A stretch of 64,000 nucleotides of DNA, taken from contig JANLRD010000041.1 of assembly GCA_031368215.1 (NCBI GenBank), positions 1 through 64,000 of the forward strand. Direction: 5' to 3'. Both the position numbers and the translations under genes were made by a program. Position 1 is the first letter of the stretch; the number at the start of each line of letters is the position of its first letter. Shown here piece by piece: positions 34,167 to 42,453 of the stretch. The notes under the pieces are model-generated. The model did no database searches. It saw only the letters and a list, made by a program, of their open reading frames with translations, and was not told the DNA's origin. This stretch comes from JANLQX01 sp031368215. Its GTDB lineage: Bacteria; Actinomycetota; Acidimicrobiia; Acidimicrobiales; JANYDT01.

Positions 34167-36404
34167 ATGACAACTGCGCCGCATGACGCGTCCACGACTC
34201 CGAAGAAGAAGCGACTTTCGCCCAGTGTGCTGGCGCTCGTCGTCGGCGGGGTGATGGCCACGGTTACCGCCGTCTCGGGAATCGCCGCCACCCTCGAACA
34301 GTGGCACGGCAACTCCGACATCCACCGTCCGGTGTTCATCAACATCCCAGCAGCAGTCAGAGCGGGGTTCTACACGGTTCTGCCGATCCTGTTCCTAACG
34401 GGTGCCTGGCTGTTCTCCCAACGGGTGAAGAACTGGGAACGCGGCACCCCCGACAACCGGCGAACCACGCCGAAGAACGCCAAGCGTCGTCTGGCCGACT
34501 TCCGGTCAGGCGTCTACATGCAGACGCTGATGCGTGACCGCGGCGCCGGACTCATGCACTCGATGATCTACTTCGGCTTCATCGGCCTGTTCGCCGTGAC
34601 GACGGTCCTCGAGATCGACCACCAACTGCCGAACGGGCTCAAGTTCCTCCACGGCGATGTGTACCGGGGCTACGCGGCGTTCGGCGAGACCGCGGGCCTG
34701 CTGTTCATCGGCGGCATCTTGTGGGCGATGTACCGCCGGTATGTGCAGCGGGTCTACCGCATCCGCATCAAGAACCGTCCCGAAGACGCGGTCATCCTTC
34801 TCAACTTCTTGATCCTCGGCGTCTCCGGCTTCCTCGCCGAGGGTGCCCGCATTGCGCTCGTGGGCCGCCCGTCGTTCGAGAAGTGGAGCTACGTCGGCTA
34901 TCCGGTCAGCGCAGCATTCGACGGAGTCTCGGGCCTGGCCAACTGGCACCGCTTCTTCTGGGGTCTCCACGTGGTGGCGTTCTTCGCATTCCTGGTGATC
35001 CTGCCAATCACCAAGCTGCGCCACATGTTCACGTCGCCGCTCAACATGTACCTGAAGGACCGCGAGCGGCCCAAGGGTGCGATGCGTCCGATGCCGAACC
35101 TGATGGAGACGTCGCTCGAATCGTTCGGCGCTTCGACGATCGAGGACTTCACGTGGAAGCAACTCCTCGACACCGACGCCTGCACGATGTGCGGTCGGTG
35201 CACCGCGGTGTGCCCGGCACACGCCACCGGCAAGCCCCTCGATCCGCGCGAGATCGTGCTGAAGATCGGGACCGTCATGTCGTTGACCGGTCCGAACGGC
35301 GGGCAGGTGTCGCCGCCGGTGTCGATCGACGGCGAGCTGAAGGTGAAGACCTCGAGTGTGTTCGAGCGCATCACGTCCGAGGAGATCTGGGCCTGCACCA
35401 CGTGCAAGGCGTGCGACGAGAACTGCCCGGTCCACATCGAGATCCTCGACAAGATCCTCGACATGCGCCGCTACCTGTCGCTGATGGAGTCGAACTTCCC
35501 GAGCGAGCTCGGCAACGCCTACCGCTCGATGGAGAACTCGGGAAACCCGTGGGGCATCGGCCAGAACGAGCGTCTCGGCTGGGCCAAGGATCTCGACGTT
35601 GCCGTGGCCGAACCGGGTTCGCCGCTCACCAGCGAGTACCTCTACTGGGTGGGCTGCGCGGGTTCGTTCGACGACAAGAACAAGAAGGTCACCTCGGCCA
35701 CCGTCAAGCTGCTGCAGCGTGCCGGCATCGATGTTTCGGTGCTCGGCCCGAACGAGCAGTGCACCGGTGATCCGGCGCGGCGCTCGGGCAACGAATACGT
35801 GTTCCAGATGCTCGCCATGGCCAACGTGGAGACCCTCAACGGCATGGGCGTGAGGAAGATCATCACGCAGTGTCCGCACTGCTTCAACACGCTGCTCAAC
35901 GAGTACCCCCAGCTCGGCGGCCATTTCGAGGTCGTCCACCACAGCCAGTTGCTCGAGACGCTGATCGCCGATGGTCGGCTCGATCTCGCCGGTGCCTCGC
36001 TCGACGAGCGGATCGTGTATCACGACTCCTGCTACCTCGGCCGTCACAACGATGTGTACGAGGCGCCCCGCAAGGTGCTCGGTTCGCTGAAGGGCATCCA
36101 GATCGTCGAGGCACCCCGTAACGGCACCAAGGGCATGTGCTGCGGCGCCGGCGGCGCGCGGATGTGGATGGAGGAGGACACCGGCACCAAGGTCAACGAC
36201 GAGCGCTCGCGTGAACTCCTCGACACCGGCGCATCGCGCGTGGCCACCGCCTGTCCGTTCTGCTACATCATGATGGACGACGGCGTGAAGGGCCACGGCC
36301 GCGACGACGTGATCGTCCAGGACATTGCCATGCACCTCCTCGAAGCCGTCGAGAACGCCGAGCGCGTCGGCGTTTCGGACTCCCCCGTCGTCACGTCCCT
36401 GTAG
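34167..36404 (+). CDS. Membrane Fe-S oxidoreductase, EtfD-like (ETF:quinone type)
   Basis: 745 residues. Five or so N-terminal membrane helices resemble nitrate reductase gamma (NarI) and may bind haem. Next come two [4Fe-4S] motifs, CTMCGRCTAVCP and CTTCKACDENCP, and a C-terminal region with two CCG domains, the last ending GMCCGAGGARMW. This arrangement matches Mycobacterium Rv0338c (EtfD), which carries electrons from electron-transferring flavoprotein in fatty-acid oxidation to menaquinone. The role here follows from the family. The stop is followed 5 nt later by repeat copy E. Confidence 0.87.
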   Translation: MTTAPHDASTTPKKKRLSPSVLALVVGGVMATVTAVSGIAATLEQWHGNSDIHRPVFINIPAAVRAGFYTVLPILFLTGAWLFSQRVKNWERGTPDNRRTTPKNAKRRLADFRSGVYMQTLMRDRGAGLMHSMIYFGFIGLFAVTTVLEIDHQLPNGLKFLHGDVYRGYAAFGETAGLLFIGGILWAMYRRYVQRVYRIRIKNRPEDAVILLNFLILGVSGFLAEGARIALVGRPSFEKWSYVGYPVSAAFDGVSGLANWHRFFWGLHVVAFFAFLVILPITKLRHMFTSPLNMYLKDRERPKGAMRPMPNLMETSLESFGASTIEDFTWKQLLDTDACTMCGRCTAVCPAHATGKPLDPREIVLKIGTVMSLTGPNGGQVSPPVSIDGELKVKTSSVFERITSEEIWACTTCKACDENCPVHIEILDKILDMRRYLSLMESNFPSELGNAYRSMENSGNPWGIGQNERLGWAKDLDVAVAEPGSPLTSEYLYWVGCAGSFDDKNKKVTSATVKLLQRAGIDVSVLGPNEQCTGDPARRSGNEYVFQMLAMANVETLNGMGVRKIITQCPHCFNTLLNEYPQLGGHFEVVHHSQLLETLIADGRLDLAGASLDERIVYHDSCYLGRHNDVYEAPRKVLGSLKGIQIVEAPRNGTKGMCCGAGGARMWMEEDTGTKVNDERSRELLDTGASRVATACPFCYIMMDDGVKGHGRDDVIVQDIAMHLLEAVENAERVGVSDSPVVTSL

Positions 36405-36409
36405 GGGTC

Positions 36410-36481
36410 GCTGGGAGAGAGGTTGCCCCCATATATGGGGGCAAAACACCTCCCAACGCTGCTCGGAGGTGTTCAGCCGCA
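36410..36481 (+). repeat. Stop-proximal hairpin repeat, copy E
   Basis: GCTGGGAGAGAGGTTG, CCCCCATATATGGGGG, AACACCTCCCAACG, CTCGGAGGTGTT and CAGCCGCA. It begins 5 nt after the TAG of the EtfD-like gene and has the same orientation; the next gene starts 45 nt later. Confidence 0.85.
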
Positions 36482-36526
36482 CTCGACGCCGGGAAGACGC
36501 CGCGAACACCGGACCCGTGCACCACA

Positions 36527-36730
36527 ATGAGTGCCGTGGACACCCTTTCGCTTCTCGATTTCGCCTGTCCGCGTTGTGGGTTGTCCGTCCACGAGGAGTT
36601 CTATGGCCCGTGTTCCACCTGCGTGGAGGAGCTTCGGGCCAGGGTGCGACTCGACCAGACCGACGTGGCGGTCGCCGACTACGTTCCAAAGATGAACGTC
36701 ACCCCGAACGCTGTTGCGTCGAAAGAGTAA
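36527..36730 (+). CDS. Small zinc-ribbon-like protein
   Basis: 67 residues with two CxxC pairs, CPRC and CSTC, separated by 15 residues, as in small zinc ribbons. No other domain is seen. It lies between the EtfD-like and CDF genes on the same strand, 9 nt before the latter, so it is probably co-transcribed with it. No function is known. Confidence 0.6.
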   Translation: MSAVDTLSLLDFACPRCGLSVHEEFYGPCSTCVEELRARVRLDQTDVAVADYVPKMNVTPNAVASKE

Positions 36731-36739
36731 GCACCGGGC

Positions 36740-37699
36740 ATGAATGAAGGGACGCAAGGCCAGGAACCGGCCGAGGGGCACGGTGGGGGGCACGGGACGA
36801 AAGCTATCCTGGCGGCGTTGCTGGCCAACCTCGGCATTGCCATTGCCAAGTTCACCGGGTTCCTGCTCACCGGATCGGCGTCGCTGCTCGCCGAGGCCGG
36901 GCACTCCGTCGCCGACACCACGAACCAGGGCCTCCTCCTTCTCGGTGGCCGTCAGGCCAAGAAGCCCCAGGACGAGAGCCATCCCTTCGGCTACGGGATG
37001 ACGCGGTACTTCTGGTCGTTCGTCGTTGCGCTGATCCTGTTCTCGCTCGGTTCGCTCTTCGCCATCTACGAAGGCATCGAGAAGCTGCAGCACCCTCATG
37101 AGTTGGACAAGCCGAGCATCGCGGTGGGCATCCTCTGCGTGGCGGTAGCGCTGGAAGCGTTCTCGTTCCGGACGGCGATCGTCGAGGCACGACCCCTCAA
37201 AGGGAATCAGAGCTGGTGGTCCTTCATCCGAACGGCGAAGGTGCCCGAACTCCCGGTGTTGCTACTCGAAGACTCGGGTGCGCTTGTCGGCCTCATGCTC
37301 GCGCTCGGCGGCGTCGGCATGGCGCTGATCACCGACGATCCGGTGTGGGACGCCTGTGCCACACTCGCCATCGGCGCCCTCCTTGCCGTCATTGCGGTGA
37401 TCTTGATCGTCGAGATGCGCAGCCTTCTGCTGGGCGAGGCAGCGTCACCCGAGGCAACAGCGAGGTTGCGCGGCGCAATCGAGTCGTCGCCGTCCGTGCG
37501 CCGATTGATCCACGTGCGCACGATGCACGTCGGACCGGAGGAGTTGTTGGTCGCGGCAAAGATCGAGTTCGATGGCGCACTCGACTTCGCCGGCGTCAGC
37601 AACGCCATCGACGAAACGGAAGCGCGCATACGGTCTCTGGACCCGACAGCGACCCTCATCTACCTCGAACCGGCGATCCACGATCCGGCGCGCAGCTGA
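36740..37699 (+). CDS. Cation diffusion facilitator transporter
   Basis: 319 residues. Six membrane helices and a C-terminal cytoplasmic domain. The metal site in helix 2 keeps HxxxD (AEAGHSVADT), while the helix 5 site reads LEDSGALVG, closer to the SLC30A9-like branch than to zinc exporters with HxxxD there. It could carry Zn, Mn or another divalent cation, with protons as counter-ion. The stop overlaps the next gene's start (TGATG), so the two are translated together. Confidence 0.85.
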   Translation: MNEGTQGQEPAEGHGGGHGTKAILAALLANLGIAIAKFTGFLLTGSASLLAEAGHSVADTTNQGLLLLGGRQAKKPQDESHPFGYGMTRYFWSFVVALILFSLGSLFAIYEGIEKLQHPHELDKPSIAVGILCVAVALEAFSFRTAIVEARPLKGNQSWWSFIRTAKVPELPVLLLEDSGALVGLMLALGGVGMALITDDPVWDACATLAIGALLAVIAVILIVEMRSLLLGEAASPEATARLRGAIESSPSVRRLIHVRTMHVGPEELLVAAKIEFDGALDFAGVSNAIDETEARIRSLDPTATLIYLEPAIHDPARS

Positions 37700-38973
37700 T
37701 GCCGAACTTCGCCGTCGCCGGGGTGCTGGAAGGGTTCTACGGGCCGCCGTGGTCGTGGGATGAGCGCGTGGTCGTGATGGAGCGATGCGTGCCGGCGGGG
37801 TTGCCGTGGTACGTGTGGGCGCCGAAGTCCGACCCGCTGCATCGTCGGGCGTGGCGTGAGCCATTCACCGACGAGCACCTCGCCGGTTTCCGTCGACTAC
37901 TCACGATCGACGGACTCCATCTTGGTGTCGCCATTGCGCCTGGGCTCGACCCGGCGGACCTCGAAGAGGACAACACCGCATTGATCGCCAAGGTGCGATC
38001 GGTCGTCGACATCGGCGCCACGCTCGTGATGATCGCCTTCGACGACATCGGCGACGACGTGACGAATGCGCAGCGTCACATCGAGATCGTGAGCGCACTC
38101 GTCGGCACAATCGATCGCTCGGGCGTACACGTCATCGTCGTGCCGACGCACTACGCAACAATCGCTTCGACGCCGTATCTCGCCGCGCTCTCCGCTGGAC
38201 TGCCACCCGACGTGATGATCGGCTGGACCGGTCCTTTCGTCGTCAACGACGTCATCACCGCCGCCCACGCCGAGGCGTTCGCCGAGGTGGTCGACGGTCG
38301 GATGATCGCGCTGTGGGACAACTTCCCGGTGAACGACACCGTGATGAGCGACCGCCTGTTCCTCCGACCACTCGAGGGACGCGATCCCGAACTCGCCGAA
38401 CACTGCGGCGCGTATCTTGCGAATGCCGGGGTGCAGGCGTGGCCATCGTTACCTGCGCTTCTCAGCGCGGCCGCATGGGTCACGACGGGCGTCGCCGACA
38501 TCGCGTGGGAGGACTTCGACGACGGCGTGAACCTGGCGTTGCTCGCCGGAGCATGTGACGGGAGCGAGCTGACCCGTCTCGCCCGCAGCGTCATCGACGA
38601 TGACGAGTCGGCCGATCTGTGGTGGTGGCTCGAACGTCTCGAAGACCTCGAGGTGGACGGCCCGATCGGTGCGCAGGCCGCGCCGTGGATCGTCCAGACC
38701 CGCGCCGAAGCGGCAGTGGCGCTGACTGCACTGGACCTCTACGAACGTGACCGCGGCGATCCGGAGACGATCGCGCTCATCGTCGACCTCTGGCGGACGT
38801 GGCCTCCGGTACGACGGTCTCCGGTGTCCGTCCTCGGCTCACGCTTCGGCATCGAGCCGCGCATGGGACAGGACGAGGCCGGCGCGTGGACGCTGCATCG
38901 CGGCGCTCTCGTGGACGACACCAACGCGACCGACCTGCTCTGCCGCCTCGCGCTCACCAAGCACGGGGCGTAG
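37699..38973 (+). CDS. GH84 beta-N-acetylglucosaminidase (O-GlcNAcase/hyaluronidase family)
   Basis: 424 residues. Family hallmarks: GVLEGFYGPPWSW at the N-terminus, YVWAPKSDP, the catalytic Asp-Asp pair in IAFDDIGDD, IGWTGPFVVND and LWDNFPVND. These enzymes remove N-acetylglucosamine by substrate-assisted catalysis. No signal peptide is seen, so it is probably cytoplasmic. The role in bacteria is usually glycan recycling or processing; pairing with a cation transporter is unusual. The ATG at 37699 overlaps the CDF stop. The region after the stop is a tandem repeat. Confidence 0.85.
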   Translation: MPNFAVAGVLEGFYGPPWSWDERVVVMERCVPAGLPWYVWAPKSDPLHRRAWREPFTDEHLAGFRRLLTIDGLHLGVAIAPGLDPADLEEDNTALIAKVRSVVDIGATLVMIAFDDIGDDVTNAQRHIEIVSALVGTIDRSGVHVIVVPTHYATIASTPYLAALSAGLPPDVMIGWTGPFVVNDVITAAHAEAFAEVVDGRMIALWDNFPVNDTVMSDRLFLRPLEGRDPELAEHCGAYLANAGVQAWPSLPALLSAAAWVTTGVADIAWEDFDDGVNLALLAGACDGSELTRLARSVIDDDESADLWWWLERLEDLEVDGPIGAQAAPWIVQTRAEAAVALTALDLYERDRGDPETIALIVDLWRTWPPVRRSPVSVLGSRFGIEPRMGQDEAGAWTLHRGALVDDTNATDLLCRLALTKHGA

Positions 38974-38977
38974 ACCT

Positions 38978-39119
38978 CTGCACCTGGTCAGCTGGGCTGC
39001 ACCGGATCAGCTGGTCTGCACCGGATCAGCTGGTCTGCACCGGGTCAGCTGGTCTGCCGTGGGTCGGCTGGTCTGCAGTGGCGCACAAATCCCGACCCAA
39101 CGACGGGAGCCGACCCAGG
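38978..39119. repeat. Iterated-word element: five 19-bp tandem units plus inverted words
   Basis: Five direct 19-bp units such as CTGCACCGGATCAGCTGGT (38978-39072) each carry a form of the word GGGTCRGCTGG. They are followed by inverted copies CCCGACCCA and GCCGACCCAGG. The array begins 4 nt after the GH84 stop, and its far end (CCCGACCCA...GCCGACCCAGG) matches the elements at 55.3 and 56.4 kb. Confidence 0.75.
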
Positions 39120-39141
39120 TGAGCAGCGGGTCCCGAGCGGA

Positions 39142-39711
39142 TCAGCGTTGGGGGAAGTTCGCGTAGTACCGGCTGGGCGTCGGGCCCCGCTGGCCCTGGT
39201 ACTTGGAGCCGACAGCCGACGAACCGTAGGGGTGCTCGGCCGGGCTGGTCATCCGCAGAAAGCTGACCTGGCCGATCTTCATGCCGGGATAGATGGTGAT
39301 CGGGAGGTTGGCAACGTTGGCCAACTCAAGCGTGATGTGACCATCGAAACCCGGGTCGATGAACCCGGCAGTCGAATGGATGAGCAGACCGAGACGACCA
39401 AGGCTTGACTTGCCTTCGATGCGCGCGACGAGATCGTCGGGGACGCCAATGCGTTCGGCAGTAGCACCCAACACGAACTCACCGGGGTGCAGGATGAACA
39501 CGTCTTCGCTGCCGATCTCGACGAGCTCGGTCAGATCCTCCTGGTTCTCCTTCACGTCGATGACACGGGCTGTGTGGTTGCGGAACACCCGGAAGTAGTG
39601 GTCGACCGTGAGGTCGATCGACGATGGCTGCACGTTGTCCGGCACAAAGGGGTCGATCAGGATCCGCCCATTGGCGATCTCCTCACGAAGGGTGCGGTCA
39701 GAGAGGATCAT
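39142..39711 (-). CDS. dcd: dCTP deaminase
   Basis: 189 residues, the usual length. Conserved segments include IDLTVDHYFRVF, EGKSSLGRLGL and GFIDPGFDGHITLEL with the catalytic Glu, and a C-terminus ending SKYQGQRGPTPSRYYANF. It converts dCTP to dUTP, or directly to dUMP in the bifunctional form found in many actinobacteria and archaea; the sequence does not settle which. The gene stands alone on the minus strand; its start is ATG 39711. Confidence 0.92.
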   Translation of the reverse strand: MILSDRTLREEIANGRILIDPFVPDNVQPSSIDLTVDHYFRVFRNHTARVIDVKENQEDLTELVEIGSEDVFILHPGEFVLGATAERIGVPDDLVARIEGKSSLGRLGLLIHSTAGFIDPGFDGHITLELANVANLPITIYPGMKIGQVSFLRMTSPAEHPYGSSAVGSKYQGQRGPTPSRYYANFPQR

Positions 39712-39801
39712 GCTCTGTCACTCGCGGGTGCAACTGGGAGGGACATGAGTTCGGCGCACTTCATGGGGTGCCGAGGCTAGCGGCCCGCACAGGCTCGCCG
39801 A

Positions 39802-39832
39802 CCAGCGATCCGTCGGCCCAGCGATCCGTCGG
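39802..39832 (-). repeat. 15-bp tandem duplication after a small membrane-protein gene
   Basis: CCAGCGATCCGTCGG occurs at 39802-39816 and 39818-39832, directly beyond the stop codon at 39833-39835 of the 86-residue gene. Confidence 0.6.
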
Positions 39833-40093
39833 TCAGCGGACGAGGCTGGCAATCGCCCAGACACTCACGATGAACCCGACCGATGCCATAGCGATCGTAC
39901 GGAGCTTCGGCGCCTTGGCGAGGGGGACAGCTTTCAGGTCGTCTTCGGTGATCCGCCGCTTGGCCGCCTCGCGTGAAGGGGGACGGGTGGTTCGTTTCAC
40001 CGGCGGCCGAACGAGCGCCATGACATTGCCGATGAAGAGCGCGCCACCGAAGGCGAGCAGCAGCCAAACGATGAGATCGGGTCCACCAAACAT
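39833..40093 (-). CDS. Small two-helix membrane protein
   Basis: 86 residues. Hydrophobic helices at about 7-27 and 66-84 enclose a basic, Arg-rich loop (VKRTTRPPSREAAKRRI) likely in the cytoplasm. No family is recognised. It starts with ATG at 40093, and a TAGCGT box lies 9 nt upstream. Confidence 0.6.
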   Translation of the reverse strand: MFGGPDLIVWLLLAFGGALFIGNVMALVRPPVKRTTRPPSREAAKRRITEDDLKAVPLAKAPKLRTIAMASVGFIVSVWAIASLVR

Positions 40094-40102
40094 GCGTTGA
40101 CG

Positions 40103-40108
40103 ACGCTA
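40103..40108 (-). promoter_or_regulatory. -10 box for small membrane protein (leaderless type)
   Basis: Minus-strand TAGCGT, 9 nt, then the ATG at 40093. Confidence 0.4.
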
Positions 40109-40157
40109 CCGCTCCATCTTCAGCCCGCTGTCGACGGCCGCGGCAGTTTCAGGCGCA

Positions 40158-40232
40158 CCCCACAACGACGAACAGCGCCTCCCACATCGACGAACATCGT
40201 CGCTCTTGGCGCCTCAGGACGTCGATGTGGGA
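40158..40232. repeat. Iterated-word element with 13-bp perfect inverted repeat
   Basis: TCCCACATCGACG (40180-40192) is perfectly inverted at 40220-40232, with a 27-nt gap. A direct near-copy, CCCACAACGACGAACA (40158-40173), precedes CCCACATCGACGAACA (40181-40196). It occupies the 199-bp gap between two minus-strand genes and contains no plausible ORF. Confidence 0.7.
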
Positions 40233-40292
40233 TGCGAGAACGCCCAGTCTGGGATGTACCGACCTACGGACGACACGGTCGACGAATCGGTG

Positions 40293-41060
40293 TCAGGCCG
40301 TTGCGCCTCCGTCAACGGTGAGGACTTCGCCGGTGATGAACGAACCGGCGTCGCTGACGAGCAACAGCGCCGGCCCGACGATCTCGCCGGGATCGCCGAT
40401 GCGACCGAGCGGTGTGGATGAGGCGACCCGGGCAAGGATCCGGTCGTCGAAGGCCTTGGTGACCATGTCGGTGCGGAACGTCCCCGGCGACATTGCGTTC
40501 ACCCGAATACGGTCGGGCGCCAGGTCGCGGGCCAGCGTCGTTGTCACCTGGGCGAGCCCGGCCTTCACCGGCGGATACAGGTAGCGGCCGGGCGAGGAGC
40601 CGTCCATGGCGATGCTCACGATGTTCACGATCGCCCCATGTCCCGAGGCCGCGAGATGCGGCCGGGCTTCGCGTATCAGCAGCATCGGTGCGAGCAGGTT
40701 GGTCGTGAACGCGCCGACGAACGCGCTTGCGTCGAGGTTCTCGAGGGCGCGGTCGAGGACCGTTGCCGCGTTGTTGATCACTATGTCGATCCGACCGAAG
40801 GCTGCGAGCGCAGCTTCCACGATGGTGCGCGGCGCGTCCGGATCGCTCATGTTCACACTGACGGCGGCGGCCTCGCCACCGCTCGACCGGATCTCGGCGA
40901 CGAGAGCCTCGCAGGCGTCGAGCTTGCGGCTCGCGACGATCACCGATGCACCTGCGTCGGCCAGGCCGACCGCCATGGCGCGACCGAGGCCGCGTGAGCC
41001 ACCGGTGACGATGGCGCACCGTCCCGTCAGGTCGAACAGCGTGGCAAGACGATCATGCAT
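40293..41060 (-). CDS. Short-chain dehydrogenase/reductase
   Basis: 255 residues. Cofactor motif TGGSRGLG, NNAA active-site strand, catalytic Ser in VNIVSIAM and Tyr-Lys in YPPVK, and a C-terminus (GSFITGEVLTVDGG) typical of FabG-like SDRs. It oxidises or reduces an alcohol or ketone with NAD(P)H; substrate unknown. The start is the ATG at 41060. It is the only gene between repeat copy F and the word element. Confidence 0.85.
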   Translation of the reverse strand: MHDRLATLFDLTGRCAIVTGGSRGLGRAMAVGLADAGASVIVASRKLDACEALVAEIRSSGGEAAAVSVNMSDPDAPRTIVEAALAAFGRIDIVINNAATVLDRALENLDASAFVGAFTTNLLAPMLLIREARPHLAASGHGAIVNIVSIAMDGSSPGRYLYPPVKAGLAQVTTTLARDLAPDRIRVNAMSPGTFRTDMVTKAFDDRILARVASSTPLGRIGDPGEIVGPALLLVSDAGSFITGEVLTVDGGATA

Positions 41061-41153
41061 GCGGGGCTCCGGTCGGGGGTGCGGGTCGAAAGTCGGCCGG
41101 GACCCTACCTCCCGGGCCCGACGCGCCACCACCTTGGGCCGAGTGCGGCAGAA

Positions 41154-41215
41154 CACCTCCCAGCCGCGCACGGAGGTGTTCTGCCCCCAAATATGGGGGC
41201 AACCTCTCTCCTAGG
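41154..41215 (-). repeat. Stop-proximal hairpin repeat, copy F
   Basis: Minus strand: CTAGGAGAGAGGTTG, CCCCCATATTTGGGGG, AACACCTCC ... GGAGGTGTT, CTGCCGCA. It begins 2 nt after the stop of the substrate-binding protein gene and has the same orientation. Confidence 0.85.
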
Positions 41216-41217
41216 AG

Positions 41218-42420
41218 CTACTTCTTGGGCCAGATCACCTGGTTGTCAGGGCCGATGACGGACTTGACCAGGGTGTCGTCGTAAGAGCCGGCGATCGACG
41301 GCTTCGGGGCGGTGCCGAACACGCCGGCGTCGGCGTAGTCGTCGACCTGCTCCTGGAGCATCTTCGGGATGATGAGGCCGATGGCAGTGCCGGTCGGCGT
41401 CGAGTTGGCCACGACCTTCGACTCGATCTTCCACCGGAAGCGCTCGCCGTCGGGTGACAAGAAGTTGCGGTTGCCGTTGGCGTTGATCCGCTTCACCGCG
41501 AGGTCGACCGCCGCGTCGGGATCCGCAGCCGCATCGGCATAGCCCTTCAACGCAGCGCGTACGAAGTCCTGGGCTGCGGTCGGATTTTCCTTCAGGAACT
41601 TCGCGTTCGTGTAGATGATTCCAAACGAGCCGGGAATGTCGTAGGCCGTCGGGTCGAAGAGCTTGTAGGCGAAGCCGGCGCGATCGAGCTGTCCCGGCTC
41701 GTTCGACTTGTACCCGGGCAGGGCGTCGATCGGCAATTGGAAGTGGGCGATCGGGTTGAAGCCCTCGACGAGCTTGTCCTTGTAGTCGATACCTCGCTTG
41801 AGTCCGACCTTGTTGAGCATGGCCACGATCGAGGGTGGGATGTCGCCCTTCATACCGATCGTCTTGCCCCGGAGGTCACGCAATCCCTTGATGACGTCGT
41901 CGCGGACCATCAGCCCTTCGATGGCCGTCTTGCCGAGGTCATAGGCCATCACCAACGAACTCTCTTTGGGTGTGCTCTTGAGAAGTTCGATGTAAGACCC
42001 CGCCGAGGAGAACTGCGCCTTGTTGTCGGCCACCAACGCGTAGTTCGCCGTGGAGAAGCTGGCCTTCACGTCGACGTCGAGGCACATCTTGGCGAAGTAT
42101 CCCTTGGCGTCGGCGACGATCATCTCGATGATCGACGCGGTGGCGGCGTAGTCGAAGCCCGAGAGATAGGTGATCTTGCCGGCCTTCTTGTTGGCTGCGC
42201 ATCGATCGGGGGTGATGCCATCGACAGTTACGGCATTCGTCAGAGCGGGCGCGGGAGCAGCAGTGCTCGGCGCGGCCGTGGACGCCGGGGCTTTGGTGGT
42301 CTTGGTCGCCTTCGGCTTGATGGCCTTCTTGGTGGCGGCGTCGGCAGGGGTCAGCGAGACTGCCAACGCAGCACCAAGGCCGAGCGCGACGAACAGAGTG
42401 GTGGAACGACGAAACAACAC
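41218..42420 (-). CDS. ABC transporter substrate-binding protein (NMT1/ThiY-like)
   Basis: 400 residues. A signal peptide (TTLFVALGLGAALAVSLTPADA) and an Ala/Thr/Lys-rich linker precede a periplasmic-binding fold with GLMVRDDVIKGLRDLRGKTIG, typical of NMT1/THI5 and sulfonate-binding proteins. It would capture a small organic solute outside the cell and pass it to the permease encoded upstream in the same operon. Pyrimidine thiamine precursors or sulfonates are the usual ligands; the sequence does not decide between them. Confidence 0.85.
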   Translation of the reverse strand: MLFRRSTTLFVALGLGAALAVSLTPADAATKKAIKPKATKTTKAPASTAAPSTAAPAPALTNAVTVDGITPDRCAANKKAGKITYLSGFDYAATASIIEMIVADAKGYFAKMCLDVDVKASFSTANYALVADNKAQFSSAGSYIELLKSTPKESSLVMAYDLGKTAIEGLMVRDDVIKGLRDLRGKTIGMKGDIPPSIVAMLNKVGLKRGIDYKDKLVEGFNPIAHFQLPIDALPGYKSNEPGQLDRAGFAYKLFDPTAYDIPGSFGIIYTNAKFLKENPTAAQDFVRAALKGYADAAADPDAAVDLAVKRINANGNRNFLSPDGERFRWKIESKVVANSTPTGTAIGLIIPKMLQEQVDDYADAGVFGTAPKPSIAGSYDDTLVKSVIGPDNQVIWPKK

Positions 42421-42453
42421 GGTGGATCTCCTCGAGGGAACGAAAGGCGGTGA

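Noticed and set aside
38978..39072. 19-bp tandem units considered as a CRISPR array or microsatellite in coding sequence
   Set aside because: Units are contiguous without spacers and lie after the GH84 stop; 19 is not a multiple of three.
22502..41215. Hairpin repeats considered as CRISPR
   Set aside because: Copies are kilobases apart, each next to a different stop codon, with no regular spacers or cas genes.
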